Origin: JBEEJL01 sp043744215
GTDB taxonomy: Bacteria > Pseudomonadota > Gammaproteobacteria > Burkholderiales > JBEEJL01
DNA: 64,000 nt
Direction: 5' to 3'
NCBI GenBank assembly: GCA_043744215.1
Contig: JAYTVC010000012.1
Coordinates: 33,805 to 97,804, forward strand
Shown here in pieces: positions 35,185-43,893 of this stretch. The notes beneath the pieces were generated by a model that was not told the origin of the DNA, did no database searches, and saw only the letters and a list, made by a program, of their open reading frames with translations. A program made the translations under genes and the position numbers. Each line of letters begins with the position of its first letter. Position 1 is the stretch's first letter.

Positions 35185-35517
35185 CTAGGAAATACCTTTT
35201 GTTTTTTCAATGCGTTTCAAAAAAACCTGCATTTCTTTTGCGGCTTGCTTGTCGCCTTTTAATTCTGCGGCGGCGATGCCGCTTTGGTAAGCGCTGATCG
35301 CTTCATCATCGCGGCTTGTTTCCACTAACGCCTTGCCCAGCATTTTCCACGCGGCAGAATAGCCCGCATCGAGTTCAACCGCCTTTGAAAAATGTTCAAT
35401 GGCCTTATTGTAATCTGCCGTCTTGAAATATTCATTGCCCAAGCCAAACCGCAATAGCGCACCATCGCGGCCCGCCAGCAGCATTTTTTCGAAATTCTCT
35501 ATGATGACGCTGACCAA
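35185..35517 (-). CDS. Small TPR protein
   Basis: 110 residues if translation starts at the TTG at 35517, giving (M)VSVIIENFEKMLLAGRDG; relatives I recall begin MxxxIENFEKML, which supports this. The frame stays open to an ATG at 35571, but those 18 codons look unrelated. Two TPR units are visible: LLRFGLGNEYFKTADYNKAI and AWKMLGKALVETSRDDEAI (in part). No signal peptide, so cytoplasmic. Such single-domain TPR proteins act as adaptors; no partner is evident. It starts the minus-strand run that includes the permease. Confidence 0.7.
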   Translation of the reverse strand: MVSVIIENFEKMLLAGRDGALLRFGLGNEYFKTADYNKAIEHFSKAVELDAGYSAAWKMLGKALVETSRDDEAISAYQSGIAAAELKGDKQAAKEMQVFLKRIEKTKGIS

Positions 35518-35604
35518 ACCATGTCTCTTTAAGCGTACAGGGAAACTAGTGTAATCCTTATTGCGGCGCAATAAAACTACTTGAGTGGAATATTGTGGAC
35601 GAAT

Positions 35605-35630
35605 GTAACATATTGATTATAATCATTTTT
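35605..35630 (+). repeat. Dispersed AT-rich element, copy 9
   Basis: GTAACATATTGATTATAATC followed by ATTTTT. Exact IHF consensus; it contains the near-palindrome TTGATTATAATCA. Confidence 0.7.
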
Positions 35631-35656
35631 GTTATTCGTTCGAGCAAACTGGCGAA

Positions 35657-35788
35657 TCAAGCCTTCCGCGTATTTTCTTCCGCCCGCTTTATTGCCCGAC
35701 TCACTGTTGCATAATGCACGCCGAAAAAATCAGCAATCTCTTGCTGAGCGTAATCCCCAGTGGCATAGGCCGCAGCCATCGCCGCCTT
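35657..35788 (-). pseudogene. C-terminal remnant of a REP-associated (RAYT/Y1) transposase
   Basis: About 43 codons ending in TGA. The peptide includes AAYATGDYAQQEIADFFGVH followed by YATVSRAIKRAEENT, which matches the C-terminal helix-turn-helix of REP-associated tyrosine transposases as I remember them. An in-frame stop lies two codons upstream of the first recognisable residue and the catalytic HUH part is absent, so the gene is dead. The surrounding sequence is noncoding. It shows that a Y1-type element once inserted here. Confidence 0.5.
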
Positions 35789-35966
35789 CGGGTTTTATGT
35801 TTGCTTTGATAATGCTCAAGCGGTTGGGCCGCGTGGACGATGTGCGCGGTTGGCGTCAAGATGGCGGCGCGGGCGGCGGGACATGATGCGTTGTCTGGAC
35901 GTGCAAATACTGGTGTCAAGTCTTGCAGGCCTAGCGCGCCTACTTTTCGCAATCTATGATCATTTT

Positions 35967-35992
35967 TAACTCATTGATTATATTCAATTTTA
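35967..35992 (+). repeat. Dispersed AT-rich element, copy 10
   Basis: TAACTCATTGATTATATTCA followed by ATTTTA. Exact IHF consensus. Its right end supplies the stop codon of ntrX. Confidence 0.7.
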
Positions 35993-37246
35993 TGCCTTCC
36001 CCGGCTTGATCCCCAATTGTTTTAATTTACGATACAGATGCGTGCGTTCCAGGCCAACCTTATCGGCCACGCGGGACATGTTGCCCGATTCGGCGCGCAG
36101 GTGATGGGCGAAATATACTTGTTCGAAGGCGTCGCGGGCTTCGCGCAGCGGCAGGTCGAGTGGCAAGCCGTGGGCGCTGGCAGTGGTGGCTTCGGGGTTG
36201 AATTCGGCGGCGACGCGGGCGACATCGTCAGCGCCGATTTCATTCGATAGCGATGTGAGGGTCAGTGTTTTGACGGCATTGGCCAGCGCGGTGACGTTGC
36301 CGGGCCACGGCAGGTTGCGCAGGCTGTTGAGGGCGGCAGTGCTGAGTGTTTTGAGCGGCACTTCTTTTGACTCAACCATTTGCGCCAATAACAGGTTGGC
36401 AATGTCGGGAATGTCTTCCGCGTGGTCGCGCAACGGGGGCAGCGCGATGGTGAGTTGGCTGAGGGTGCCGAATAATCCAGCGTCAAATTCGCCTGTATCG
36501 ACGAGCGGCGTGAGAGGCCGCGTGGTGGCGCACACGAGTCGCACGTTGAATTTTTCCAGCTTCTGGGTAATTTGCGCCAGGCCTTTTTGTTCGGCCTTGT
36601 TGAGTTGCGACACGTCGTGCAAAAACAGCAAGCCATCTTTAGCCTGATTGAGCGGGTCAAACGGATTGTCGGCCAGCCAGGCGTTGTCGGGTGCCGTTAC
36701 AAACGGGGAGTTGGCGGACTGAAGAAATCGCGCAGCGAGATCAAAACCGGCACCAGGTTCGCCGGTAAACAGCACCGTACTCTTTAGCGGCGACACTTGC
36801 GCCAGACGCTGACGCAATTGGACGATGGCATTGCCGCGCCCCAGGTTGGTGAGGGTGAGTTCATTGCGCATCAGCGCCTTGCCGCTTTGCAACGCGCTGC
36901 CCACGGTAGCGAGCAACTTGGGCAGGCTGATGGGTTTTTCCAAAAAATCCACCGCGCCGATACGCGTGGCTTCGACGGCTGTGTCAATGGTGCCGTGGCC
37001 CGACATCATCACCACCGGCATGGTGAGCTGGCCGCTGCCGGCCCATTCTTTGAGCAAAGTAATGCCGTCGGTGTCGGGCATCCAGATATCGAGCAGCACT
37101 AAATCGGGCCGCGCCGCGCGGCGGAAATCCCGCGCCATGGCGGCGTTTTCGGCGAGTTGCACTTCGAAGCCTTCGTCGCGCAAAATTTCCGACAGCAATT
37201 CGCGTATGCCGATTTCGTCATCCACTACCAGAACCTGATTCAACAT
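35990..37246 (-). CDS. ntrX: NtrX-type response regulator with degenerate AAA+ domain
   Basis: 418 residues. The receiver domain has Asp53 in VLLDIWMPDTDG and Lys in FLEKPIS. The central domain aligns with sigma-54 activators but has lost key parts: Walker A reads GEPGAGFD (162-169) with Phe168 where Lys is needed, Walker B reads LLFLHDVSQ instead of LFLDE, and the GAFTGA loop is missing. The Fis-type helix-turn-helix (MSRVADKVGLERTHLYRKLK) is intact. It therefore probably binds DNA without remodelling sigma-54 polymerase. It follows ntrY by 24 bases and is its cognate partner. Confidence 0.88.
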   Translation of the reverse strand: MLNQVLVVDDEIGIRELLSEILRDEGFEVQLAENAAMARDFRRAARPDLVLLDIWMPDTDGITLLKEWAGSGQLTMPVVMMSGHGTIDTAVEATRIGAVDFLEKPISLPKLLATVGSALQSGKALMRNELTLTNLGRGNAIVQLRQRLAQVSPLKSTVLFTGEPGAGFDLAARFLQSANSPFVTAPDNAWLADNPFDPLNQAKDGLLFLHDVSQLNKAEQKGLAQITQKLEKFNVRLVCATTRPLTPLVDTGEFDAGLFGTLSQLTIALPPLRDHAEDIPDIANLLLAQMVESKEVPLKTLSTAALNSLRNLPWPGNVTALANAVKTLTLTSLSNEIGADDVARVAAEFNPEATTASAHGLPLDLPLREARDAFEQVYFAHHLRAESGNMSRVADKVGLERTHLYRKLKQLGIKPGKA

Positions 37247-37270
37247 GCACCTCTTCGTCTGAATTTATAT

Positions 37271-39481
37271 TTACGCAGCTTCGGCCAACGGCAATACGAT
37301 GCTCACACTCGCGCCATGGGGTGACACGTTGGCCACCTGTACCTGGCCATGATGTTCTTCCACAATTTTTTTCACAATCGCCAACCCGAGACCGGTGCCC
37401 CTGGCCTTGGTGGTGACATAGGGTTCGAATACGCGCGTCAATAATTCTTCGGCAAAACCGCTGCCGTTGTCGCGGATGGATAAACTCACACCGTCGGCGG
37501 CGCGCTCGGTTTTTACCACGATTTGCGGATTGTCGATGCCGGCCAGTGCGTCCAGCGCATTTTGCATAAGATTATGCAGCACTTGCCGCAGCAGCGTCTC
37601 GTCGCCGCTGATTTTAGGCAGCATCGGCTCCAACTCGGTGGTGACCCGTACACCCATGGATTCGTACAGCACCAGCACTTCGCGGATAAGGCCGTTGAGC
37701 GAAATCGGCTCGGCGCGCAGCCGCGCCGCTTTGGCGTATTCGCTGAAATCATCGACCATGCTTTTCAGCGCCGCCACCTGGTTGACGATGGTAGCGGTGG
37801 CGCGTTTGACCATGGCGGCCTCGGCCTCGGGCAGCTTGCCTTGCAGTTTGTGTTCAAGCCGCTCGGCGGATAATTGGATTGGCGTAAGCGGATTTTTAAT
37901 TTCGTGCGCCAGCCGTCGCGCCACTTCGCCCCAGGCCGCATCGCGCTGGGCTTGCAGTAAATGGGTGATGTCGTCGAACACGACGATGTAGCCGCCGCCG
38001 GCGTCATCGGGCAAGCGGCTGCCACGCACGAGCAGGGTGCGTATACCGCTGGTACCTGGCAGTTGCACCTGGTTTTCCCACACTTTTTCCGGCGCATCGG
38101 CAAACCGCCGTGCGGCTTCTTTCGACAGGGGTTTGAGCTCGGCGAAATGTTCGCCCCATTCACCTAGCGCAATACCGCCCACGCCAGAGAATTGCGTGCC
38201 GAGAATTTTTTCGGCGGCAGAATTGGCGGTGCGCAAATGCATTTCGTCGTCAAAGGCGAGCACGCCCGCAGACAAGTTGCCGAGGATACTTTCGAGATAA
38301 GTTTTGGCGTTTTCCAACTCGCGTTTGTTGCGCTCCATGGCCGAGGAAGCATCGGCCAGGCGTCGCGTCATGGTATTAAACGATTGGGTCAGCGAGCCCA
38401 GCTCGTCGCGGCTGCGCACCGGGTTCATGCGACTGAAATCCCAATCGCCCACGGCGCGCGCACTCTCGGCCAATATGCCCAGCTGCCCGCTAAATTTTTC
38501 CGACATCAGCAACGCCAGCGCAATGGCGATCAATAACGTAATCAGCATGGCCAGCGTCAGCGCCAGGGCAAAAATGCGTTTGAGGCCGAGCCGTGCGACC
38601 GACAGCTCCTGATAATCGCGATGGCCTTCTTCAACGATCTCGGCGTCTTTGGCGATGCCGGCGGGCACTGGCTGCAATACCTGCAACACGCGAATGTCTT
38701 CCATTAACGAACCCGTATTCACCGGCACGAGCACGCGCAAAAATAATCCACGGTCGGGTATCGATTCGATGGCGCGGAAGCCTTGCTGGGTTCGCACATG
38801 CCGCAGCGTGGCCTGGTTGGGCAATTCCGGCAACAGGCCGGCGTTTTCGTTGCCGGAAAACGCGATGACTTTTCCACGGGCACTGATCAGCGTTGCTTCT
38901 TGCACGCGGGTTTGTTCGCGCAAATTATTGAGCATTTTCACTTCTTCGCCTGGACGCGCATCGGCGAGGGCGAGGGCCATGTTACGCGTGCGGTCATCGA
39001 GGTCTTTGAGTAAATTATCGAGCACGTTGCGGCCCAGTTTGAGACCGCCTTCCAGCGCCTTGTCTACGCGCACATCGAACCACGATTCGATGCTCTTATT
39101 GATGAATTGCACACTCACCGCATACACCAAACCGCCAGGCACCAACGCCATGAGCGAAAAAATCAGCATCAGGCGCAAAGTGAGTTTGGAGCCGAACACG
39201 CCCGCTTTGAGTTTGCGCCTTAGCAGCCACAATTGGTAACCGATCAAAATCATCAGGCCCAGCGCCAGCGCGCCGCCCAAGCCGAGCAGCGTCGGATAAT
39301 GGCGCGCCAACAACGTGGTGTTGCCCGACGCTTGCGAGATCAGCGCCAGCAATGCCGCACCAAATAACGCGCAGGCAATCACCAGCGTGCGCAAACCCGG
39401 CGGCGTACCGCCACGACGGTTATGCAGCAGCCGCATGGGCGTATCTTCGCGGCGACGGTCTTTATTTGCGCTAGGATTCAT
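37271..39481 (-). CDS. ntrY: NtrY-type membrane histidine kinase
   Basis: 736 residues. Membrane helices lie at about 30-50, 67-87, 103-125 and 303-327, enclosing a periplasmic domain of about 175 residues. A HAMP domain follows (MSEKFSGQLGILAESARAVG), then a PAS (about 390-510) and the dimerisation domain with phospho-His526 in RRLAHEIKNPLTPIQLS. The ATPase has the N-box NLMQNALDAL, DNGSGF and GTGLGLAIVKKI. It senses an unknown periplasmic or membrane signal and phosphorylates NtrX; in other bacteria NtrYX affects nitrogen, redox and envelope genes. It begins nine bases after the DUF4390 gene. Confidence 0.9.
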   Translation of the reverse strand: MNPSANKDRRREDTPMRLLHNRRGGTPPGLRTLVIACALFGAALLALISQASGNTTLLARHYPTLLGLGGALALGLMILIGYQLWLLRRKLKAGVFGSKLTLRLMLIFSLMALVPGGLVYAVSVQFINKSIESWFDVRVDKALEGGLKLGRNVLDNLLKDLDDRTRNMALALADARPGEEVKMLNNLREQTRVQEATLISARGKVIAFSGNENAGLLPELPNQATLRHVRTQQGFRAIESIPDRGLFLRVLVPVNTGSLMEDIRVLQVLQPVPAGIAKDAEIVEEGHRDYQELSVARLGLKRIFALALTLAMLITLLIAIALALLMSEKFSGQLGILAESARAVGDWDFSRMNPVRSRDELGSLTQSFNTMTRRLADASSAMERNKRELENAKTYLESILGNLSAGVLAFDDEMHLRTANSAAEKILGTQFSGVGGIALGEWGEHFAELKPLSKEAARRFADAPEKVWENQVQLPGTSGIRTLLVRGSRLPDDAGGGYIVVFDDITHLLQAQRDAAWGEVARRLAHEIKNPLTPIQLSAERLEHKLQGKLPEAEAAMVKRATATIVNQVAALKSMVDDFSEYAKAARLRAEPISLNGLIREVLVLYESMGVRVTTELEPMLPKISGDETLLRQVLHNLMQNALDALAGIDNPQIVVKTERAADGVSLSIRDNGSGFAEELLTRVFEPYVTTKARGTGLGLAIVKKIVEEHHGQVQVANVSPHGASVSIVLPLAEAA

Positions 39482-39490
39482 GGTTGATGA

Positions 39491-40099
39491 TCAGGGCGTA
39501 AAATTAAAATTCTGCCAATCGGATGACAGGTTCCAGTCGCGCGATCCGAGCGCGTTAACCTGGAACGGTTTGGGCAATTGCGCCACATCGAGACGCAGGC
39601 GCGTTGCCACTTTGTATGCGGTGTTTTTTTTCAACTGGTTTTTGTCACCATTGCCGATGATGAGAGCGCGTTGGCGCGATAGCAAACGGCGCGCTTCTTC
39701 AAGCGTGGGCACATTCTGGTAGAACGAACCGATCGACAAACGGTATTGCTGCGTGAGCGCGTTGTAAGAAATTTTCCACAGCTTGGTGCCGGTCACTTCA
39801 GTCGCATCAAACCAGTATTTGCGCGGACGCACCACTTCGTAATCGAGAGCAAAATAAAGCGACACGCCGCGGTTGATGGCGTCTTCCAGCACTGGCGTGA
39901 GGCCGATGTCGAAATCGGCGTTGAGCCGATAGCCTTCTTCTACCTGCTCCAACTCGGCAGTCAGGACGCTGATGCCTTCTGCCTGGGCGAACGGCGCGAT
40001 GAACAGGCACAGCGCCAAAGCGCAGGCGCGTAGCCATGGCCGGGCGAAGGCGTCATTTTTTTTGTAACAGCGCGTAAAAAAAACCATCGTGAAATTCAT
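39491..40099 (-). CDS. DUF4390 secreted protein
   Basis: 202 residues. An N-terminal signal (ARPWLRACALALCLFIAPFA, cleavage after AQA, about residue 40) precedes a beta-rich domain: VLTAELEQVEEGYRLNADFD, RGVSLYFALDYEVVRPRKYW and the closing FQVNALGSRDWNLSSDWQ. This matches DUF4390, found next to ntrYX in betaproteobacteria. Its function is not established, but the constant neighbourhood suggests a periplasmic partner of NtrY. The start overlaps the end of rsmB by 47 bases; a second ATG four codons in is equally possible. It is probably co-transcribed with rsmB, ntrY and ntrX. Confidence 0.82.
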   Translation of the reverse strand: MNFTMVFFTRCYKKNDAFARPWLRACALALCLFIAPFAQAEGISVLTAELEQVEEGYRLNADFDIGLTPVLEDAINRGVSLYFALDYEVVRPRKYWFDATEVTGTKLWKISYNALTQQYRLSIGSFYQNVPTLEEARRLLSRQRALIIGNGDKNQLKKNTAYKVATRLRLDVAQLPKPFQVNALGSRDWNLSSDWQNFNFTP

Positions 40100-41354
40100 C
40101 AGGAAGTATTTGCCCGTTTATTATGAGTAGCGGCGGCAATGAAAGGGAAACCGCGTCGGCATGATGCGCCAAAAACTTCTCGATTTGTTGCTGGTTTTCT
40201 TCACGAAATACCGAGCACGTAACGTACAACAATTTACCACCTTGCGCGAGGCAGTGCCACAGGGCTTCCAGCAGACGGGTTTGCTGGACGGCGAAACTAT
40301 GTAAATCTGACGGCCGCCGCGCCCACTTGATGTCGGGGTGGCGCTTCACCACGCCCGAGCCGGAACAGGGCGCATCGAGCAGGATGCGGTCGAACGGTTT
40401 GCCATCCCACCAGGCCTGGGTGTCGGCCGCATCGACACATTTTGTTTGCGCGGCAAAACCCTGGCGCGCAAAATTTTCTTTCACCTGGCTAAGACGCCCC
40501 GCTTCATTGTCGAGGGCGAGTAATTTTACATCGGCTGTTTCAAGTATGTGCGCCGCCTTGCCGCCGGGCGCAGCACAGGCATCGAGCACGCGCTGCCCGT
40601 CATGCAAATCGAGCAGCGGTGCGGCAAGTTGTGCCGATGCATCCTGCACCGACACGATGCCGTCACGAAAGCCCGGCAGTTTTTCCACGTTGACAGGGTG
40701 TTCGAGCAGGATCGATGCATGCTCCATCAACCGCGCTGGAATATTTTCTGCGGCCAATAACGCGAGATAATTTTCTGCGGAAATTTTTTTGTGATTTACA
40801 CGAAGAGTCATGGGCGGATGCAGATTGCCCGCATCCAGTATATTTGTAACATATTGATTATAATCAATTTTTATTTTATCAATCCACCACTGCGGATAGC
40901 TGTAGCGGGCTTCTTCGTCGTCTTTTTGCACTTCTTCAATCAGGGTTTCTCGCTGACGCAAAAAATTACGTAGCGCGCCGTTCACAAAACCTTTGGCGTG
41001 GGGCAGCTTGGCGCGCTCGACGCTTTGCACGGCGTAATCGACCACGGCATGCGCTGCGGTGCGCGTGAATTGCAGTTGATACAGCGCGACCAGCATGAGG
41101 TTAATGAGCGCCTCTTCTTGAATTGGTTTATGCGTCAGCCGATTGAGCACCGCGTGCAGCAAACCGCCGTGCCGGCAGACACCGAACGCGATATCTTGAA
41201 TCGCCGCACGCTGATGGGGAGTGAGATTCGGAAAACGCCGCCAGATATCGGCCAGCGTGGCATTCAAGTTGCGGCCCGACAGCGCCGCGCCGACGGCGTC
41301 GCTGCCGTGCCGCTGGATGTCAAGCACGCGCCATAGCTCGCAGGCGCGCGACAC
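40053..41354 (-). CDS. rsmB: 16S rRNA (cytosine-967-C5)-methyltransferase RsmB
   Basis: 433 residues. The N-terminal NusB-like helical domain (about 1-145) is followed by a Rossmann methyltransferase. SAM motif I is DACAAPGGKAAHI, the catalytic region is LDAPCSGSGVVKRHPDIKW, and the second Cys is in VTCSVFREEN, as required for the two-Cys mechanism. It methylates C967 of 16S rRNA using S-adenosylmethionine. The segment KIDYNQYVTNIL near 165 is encoded by a copy of the dispersed AT-rich element. The annotated ATG overlaps htpX by 35 bases; a GTG nine codons in would reduce that. Confidence 0.93.
   Translation of the reverse strand: MSRACELWRVLDIQRHGSDAVGAALSGRNLNATLADIWRRFPNLTPHQRAAIQDIAFGVCRHGGLLHAVLNRLTHKPIQEEALINLMLVALYQLQFTRTAAHAVVDYAVQSVERAKLPHAKGFVNGALRNFLRQRETLIEEVQKDDEEARYSYPQWWIDKIKIDYNQYVTNILDAGNLHPPMTLRVNHKKISAENYLALLAAENIPARLMEHASILLEHPVNVEKLPGFRDGIVSVQDASAQLAAPLLDLHDGQRVLDACAAPGGKAAHILETADVKLLALDNEAGRLSQVKENFARQGFAAQTKCVDAADTQAWWDGKPFDRILLDAPCSGSGVVKRHPDIKWARRPSDLHSFAVQQTRLLEALWHCLAQGGKLLYVTCSVFREENQQQIEKFLAHHADAVSLSLPPLLIINGQILPDEFHDGFFYALLQKK
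40846..40877 (+). repeat. Dispersed AT-rich element, copy 11 (inside rsmB)
   Basis: GTAACATATTGATTATAATC followed by AATTTTTATTTT. Exact IHF consensus and a perfect 16-bp palindrome ATTGATTATAATCAAT. It is translated within RsmB. Confidence 0.7.
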
Positions 41355-42165
41355 GTTCGCCCGTGTCAGGATGGGTGCTGAACAATCCTTTGAGGCCGCC
41401 GCCGGAGAGTGGGTTCATGATCATCATCTGCGCCGTTTCCGGATGCCTATCGGCCGTTTGCAGCGGCAGGCCTTGGGCGTAACGATGGATTTTTTCCAGC
41501 GCCGAAGCCAGTGCTTCCGGGTCGCCGGAAATCTCCGCGCCGCCGCGGTCCGCATGAAATTCCCGCGAGCGCGAAATCGCCATCTGGATTAACGACGCTG
41601 CCACGGGCGCCAAAAACATCATCAACATACTCACCACGATATTAGAGCGGCCCTCGCTGTCGCGGGAGCCAAACATGCCGGCAAATTGCGCAAACGACGC
41701 AATGGCACCCGCCATGGTCGCGCTCACGGTTGAGGTCAGAATATCGCGATGCTTCACGTGCGCCAGTTCATGCGCCATCACGCCGCGCAATTCGCGCTCG
41801 GTCAAAATTTTCATAATGCCGGTCGTCGCGGCCACCGCTGCGTGTTCAGGGTTGCGCCCCGTGGCAAAAGCGTTGGGCTGATCTTCGTTGATGAGAAATA
41901 CTTTCGGCATGGGCAAGCCGGCGCGCTGAGAAAGATCTTTGACGATGTTGTAATACTGAGGCGCCGTGGTTTCATCCACTTGCTGCGCGTTGTACATTTT
42001 CAGCACGGCTTTGTCGGAAAACCAGTAGGCATACCCGTTCATGCCCGCCGCCATCAGCAGCGAAATGATCAAACCATTGAAGCCGCCGAGCGAAATACCG
42101 ATCATGCCGAACAGCGCGACGATGGCCGCCATGAGAATGGAAGTCTTAAGCCAATTGCCGAACAT
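41320..42165 (-). CDS. htpX: HtpX-family membrane zinc metalloprotease
   Basis: 281 residues with two N-terminal membrane helices (MAAIVALFGMIGISLGGFNG, then LIISLLMAAGMNGYAYWF) and two more around 150-190. The zinc site is HELAHVKHRD (HExxH), with the third ligand in SREFHADRGGAE (Glu of the glutamate helix). It is an M48-type protease that degrades misfolded inner-membrane proteins with FtsH. Length matches E. coli HtpX (293). It precedes rsmB on the same strand and overlaps it; this neighbourhood is frequent in the class. Confidence 0.93.
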   Translation of the reverse strand: MFGNWLKTSILMAAIVALFGMIGISLGGFNGLIISLLMAAGMNGYAYWFSDKAVLKMYNAQQVDETTAPQYYNIVKDLSQRAGLPMPKVFLINEDQPNAFATGRNPEHAAVAATTGIMKILTERELRGVMAHELAHVKHRDILTSTVSATMAGAIASFAQFAGMFGSRDSEGRSNIVVSMLMMFLAPVAASLIQMAISRSREFHADRGGAEISGDPEALASALEKIHRYAQGLPLQTADRHPETAQMMIMNPLSGGGLKGLFSTHPDTGERVARLRAMARA

Positions 42166-42248
42166 GGTGTGTCCTTTTCTGAAATTTGCGTGCCGTTGCG
42201 ACGCGCTTGTTAGATTATAGCGCGCCGCAAAAATTCAAGGCCTTGGCT

Positions 42249-43196
42249 TCAAACATCGAATTTGTCGCCCGCTTTAATGTCATTCGACGCCAAAAACTGC
42301 ATGCTTGAAATCCGTTTACCGCCCGGTTTTTGCACTTCGTCGAGCTGCAAACCGCCGCTGCCGCAATCGATTGTAACTATTTGATTATTATGAATATTTA
42401 TTGTGCCGGGCGCTGCGTGGTTTGCGCTTGCCGCAACCTGCGCGCGCCAAATTCGTAATGTTTCGCCCTTCAATTGTGTAAACGCGATCGGATACGGATT
42501 GAACGCACGAATTTTGCGTTCGATTTCTGTGGCGGATAAACGCCAATCAATGCGCGCTTCCTGTTTGGTGATTTTGTGCGCGTAGGTGACGCCTTCGCTC
42601 GGCTGTTTGGTGCGCGCCCATTTATTGTCGCCGGGCCCGCTGCATTGCTGCCGCGCCAGCGCATCGACGATGCATTGCGCGCCCAGTTCAGCGAGTTTAT
42701 CGTGCAGCGAAGCGGTGGTGTCATCCGGCTCTATCGCCATCGCGCGCGCGAGCAGCATGTCGCCCGTGTCAAGGCCCGCATCCATTTGCATAATGGTGAT
42801 GCCGGTTTGTTTATCGCCCGCCTCAATGGCGCGATGTATCGGCGCCGCACCGCGCCAGCGCGGCAACAGCGAGGCGTGAATATTCAAGCAGCCCAGGCGC
42901 GGCAAGTTGAGTAGTGCTTGCGGCAAAATCAAACCGTAGGCCGCGACAATCATCGTATCGGCTTTGATTTCGTCTATGGTTTTTTGAACTTCGGCGCTTT
43001 TAAGCGAGGCGGGCTGCAACAACGGCAGCCGGTGTTCGAGCGCCAATAATTTTACGGCGCTGGCACTGAGTTTCATGCCGCGGCCTGCCGGTTTATCCGG
43101 CTGCGTGAGCACCAGGGCTATGTCGTGGCCGGCGCGAATCAGCGCGCCCAGCGCCGCCGCCGCAAAGTCGGGCGTGCCGGCAAAAATCAGGCGCAT
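42249..43196 (-). CDS. fmt: Methionyl-tRNA formyltransferase
   Basis: 315 residues from the ATG at 43196, which gives the usual MRLIFAGTPDFAA; a GTG 15 codons upstream overlaps def. The formyl-transfer site is LNIHASLLPRWRGAAPI with catalytic Asn and His, and MQMDAGLDTGDM with the catalytic Asp. The enzyme formylates initiator Met-tRNA with 10-formyl-tetrahydrofolate. The OB-fold C-terminal domain contains INIHNNQIVTI, encoded by a copy of the dispersed AT-rich element, in a loop where length varies among homologues. It follows def by 25 bases, the normal def-fmt pair. Confidence 0.95.
   Translation of the reverse strand: MRLIFAGTPDFAAAALGALIRAGHDIALVLTQPDKPAGRGMKLSASAVKLLALEHRLPLLQPASLKSAEVQKTIDEIKADTMIVAAYGLILPQALLNLPRLGCLNIHASLLPRWRGAAPIHRAIEAGDKQTGITIMQMDAGLDTGDMLLARAMAIEPDDTTASLHDKLAELGAQCIVDALARQQCSGPGDNKWARTKQPSEGVTYAHKITKQEARIDWRLSATEIERKIRAFNPYPIAFTQLKGETLRIWRAQVAASANHAAPGTINIHNNQIVTIDCGSGGLQLDEVQKPGGKRISSMQFLASNDIKAGDKFDV
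42373..42401 (+). repeat. Dispersed AT-rich element, copy 12 (inside fmt)
   Basis: GTAACTATTTGATTATTATG followed by AATATTTAT. Exact IHF consensus. It is translated in the C-terminal domain of Fmt. Confidence 0.65.
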
Positions 43197-43221
43197 TGGC
43201 TGGTGGGGAAGATGAGAGAAA

Positions 43222-43725
43222 TCAGGCGGGTTCCCGTTCACGTTTTTTCAGCTTGGCGACGATGCGGGTTTGCTTCAGGCGCGACAGATATTCGACAAAC
43301 ACTTTGCCTTTGAGATGATCCATTTCGTGCTGGATGCATACGGCAAGCAATCCTTCGGCGTCGAGAGAAAACGCTTTGCCATCGCGGCCCAGCGCTTCGA
43401 CCGTGATTTTTTCTGCGCGCTCCACCACATCAAAAATCTCCGGCACCGACAGGCAGCCTTCTTCACGTTTCGCGCTGCCTTCGGCGCGGGTAATTTTTGG
43501 ATTGATCAAAACCAATAATTGATTGCGCGTTTCCGATACGTCGATAACGATCAGTTGTTCATGCACATCGACCTGGGTGGCGGCGAGGCCGACGCCAGGG
43601 GCGGTATACATCGTCTCGGCCATGTCGTCCGCCAATTGGCGGATACGGACATCGACGGCAGCGACCGTTTTAGCAACGGTGTGCAGCCGATCATCGGGAT
43701 AGCGCAGGATTTTGAGTATCGTCAT
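43222..43725 (-). CDS. def: Peptide deformylase
   Basis: 167 residues with all three motifs of bacterial deformylases: GVGLAATQ (44-51), EEGCLSVP (metal-binding Cys) and QHEMDHLKG (HExxH). It removes the N-formyl group from nascent proteins using Fe2+ or a similar metal. Length equals E. coli Def (169). It starts opposite the LysM gene, from which it is separated by 168 bases, and leads the def-fmt pair. Confidence 0.96.
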   Translation of the reverse strand: MTILKILRYPDDRLHTVAKTVAAVDVRIRQLADDMAETMYTAPGVGLAATQVDVHEQLIVIDVSETRNQLLVLINPKITRAEGSAKREEGCLSVPEIFDVVERAEKITVEALGRDGKAFSLDAEGLLAVCIQHEMDHLKGKVFVEYLSRLKQTRIVAKLKKREREPA

Positions 43726-43737
43726 ACACGTTAAGAC

Positions 43738-43755
43738 CTGTGAAACAGTTCACAG
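43738..43755. promoter_or_regulatory. Inverted repeat between def and the LysM gene
   Basis: CTGTGAA, four bases, TTCACAG: a 7-bp perfect inverted repeat 13 bases upstream of the def start. It could be an operator for the divergent pair; no regulator is identified. Confidence 0.3.
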
Positions 43756-43893
43756 TTTAGTCATTGAATTTGCTTGCTAATTGAACGGACTACGGGCAGA
43801 ATTTGCTGTATTACATGAAGCTGAGGCGGCCTTATTTCGTACCTGCCTTCCCTCTGGCGTTCAGCAAAAACCCCAATAATCCCGGGACAACCT

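Larger units (their letters stand above)
35518..35989. other. Intergenic region with transposase remnant between two repeat copies
   Basis: 472 bases without an intact gene. Two copies of the dispersed AT-rich element lie about 340 bases apart in the same orientation, and a decayed helix-turn-helix fragment of a RAYT-type transposase lies between them. Confidence 0.5.

Noticed and set aside
35701..35952. 83-codon minus-strand ORF overlapping the transposase relic
   Set aside because: It uses a different frame from the recognisable relic and has no family resemblance or ribosome site.
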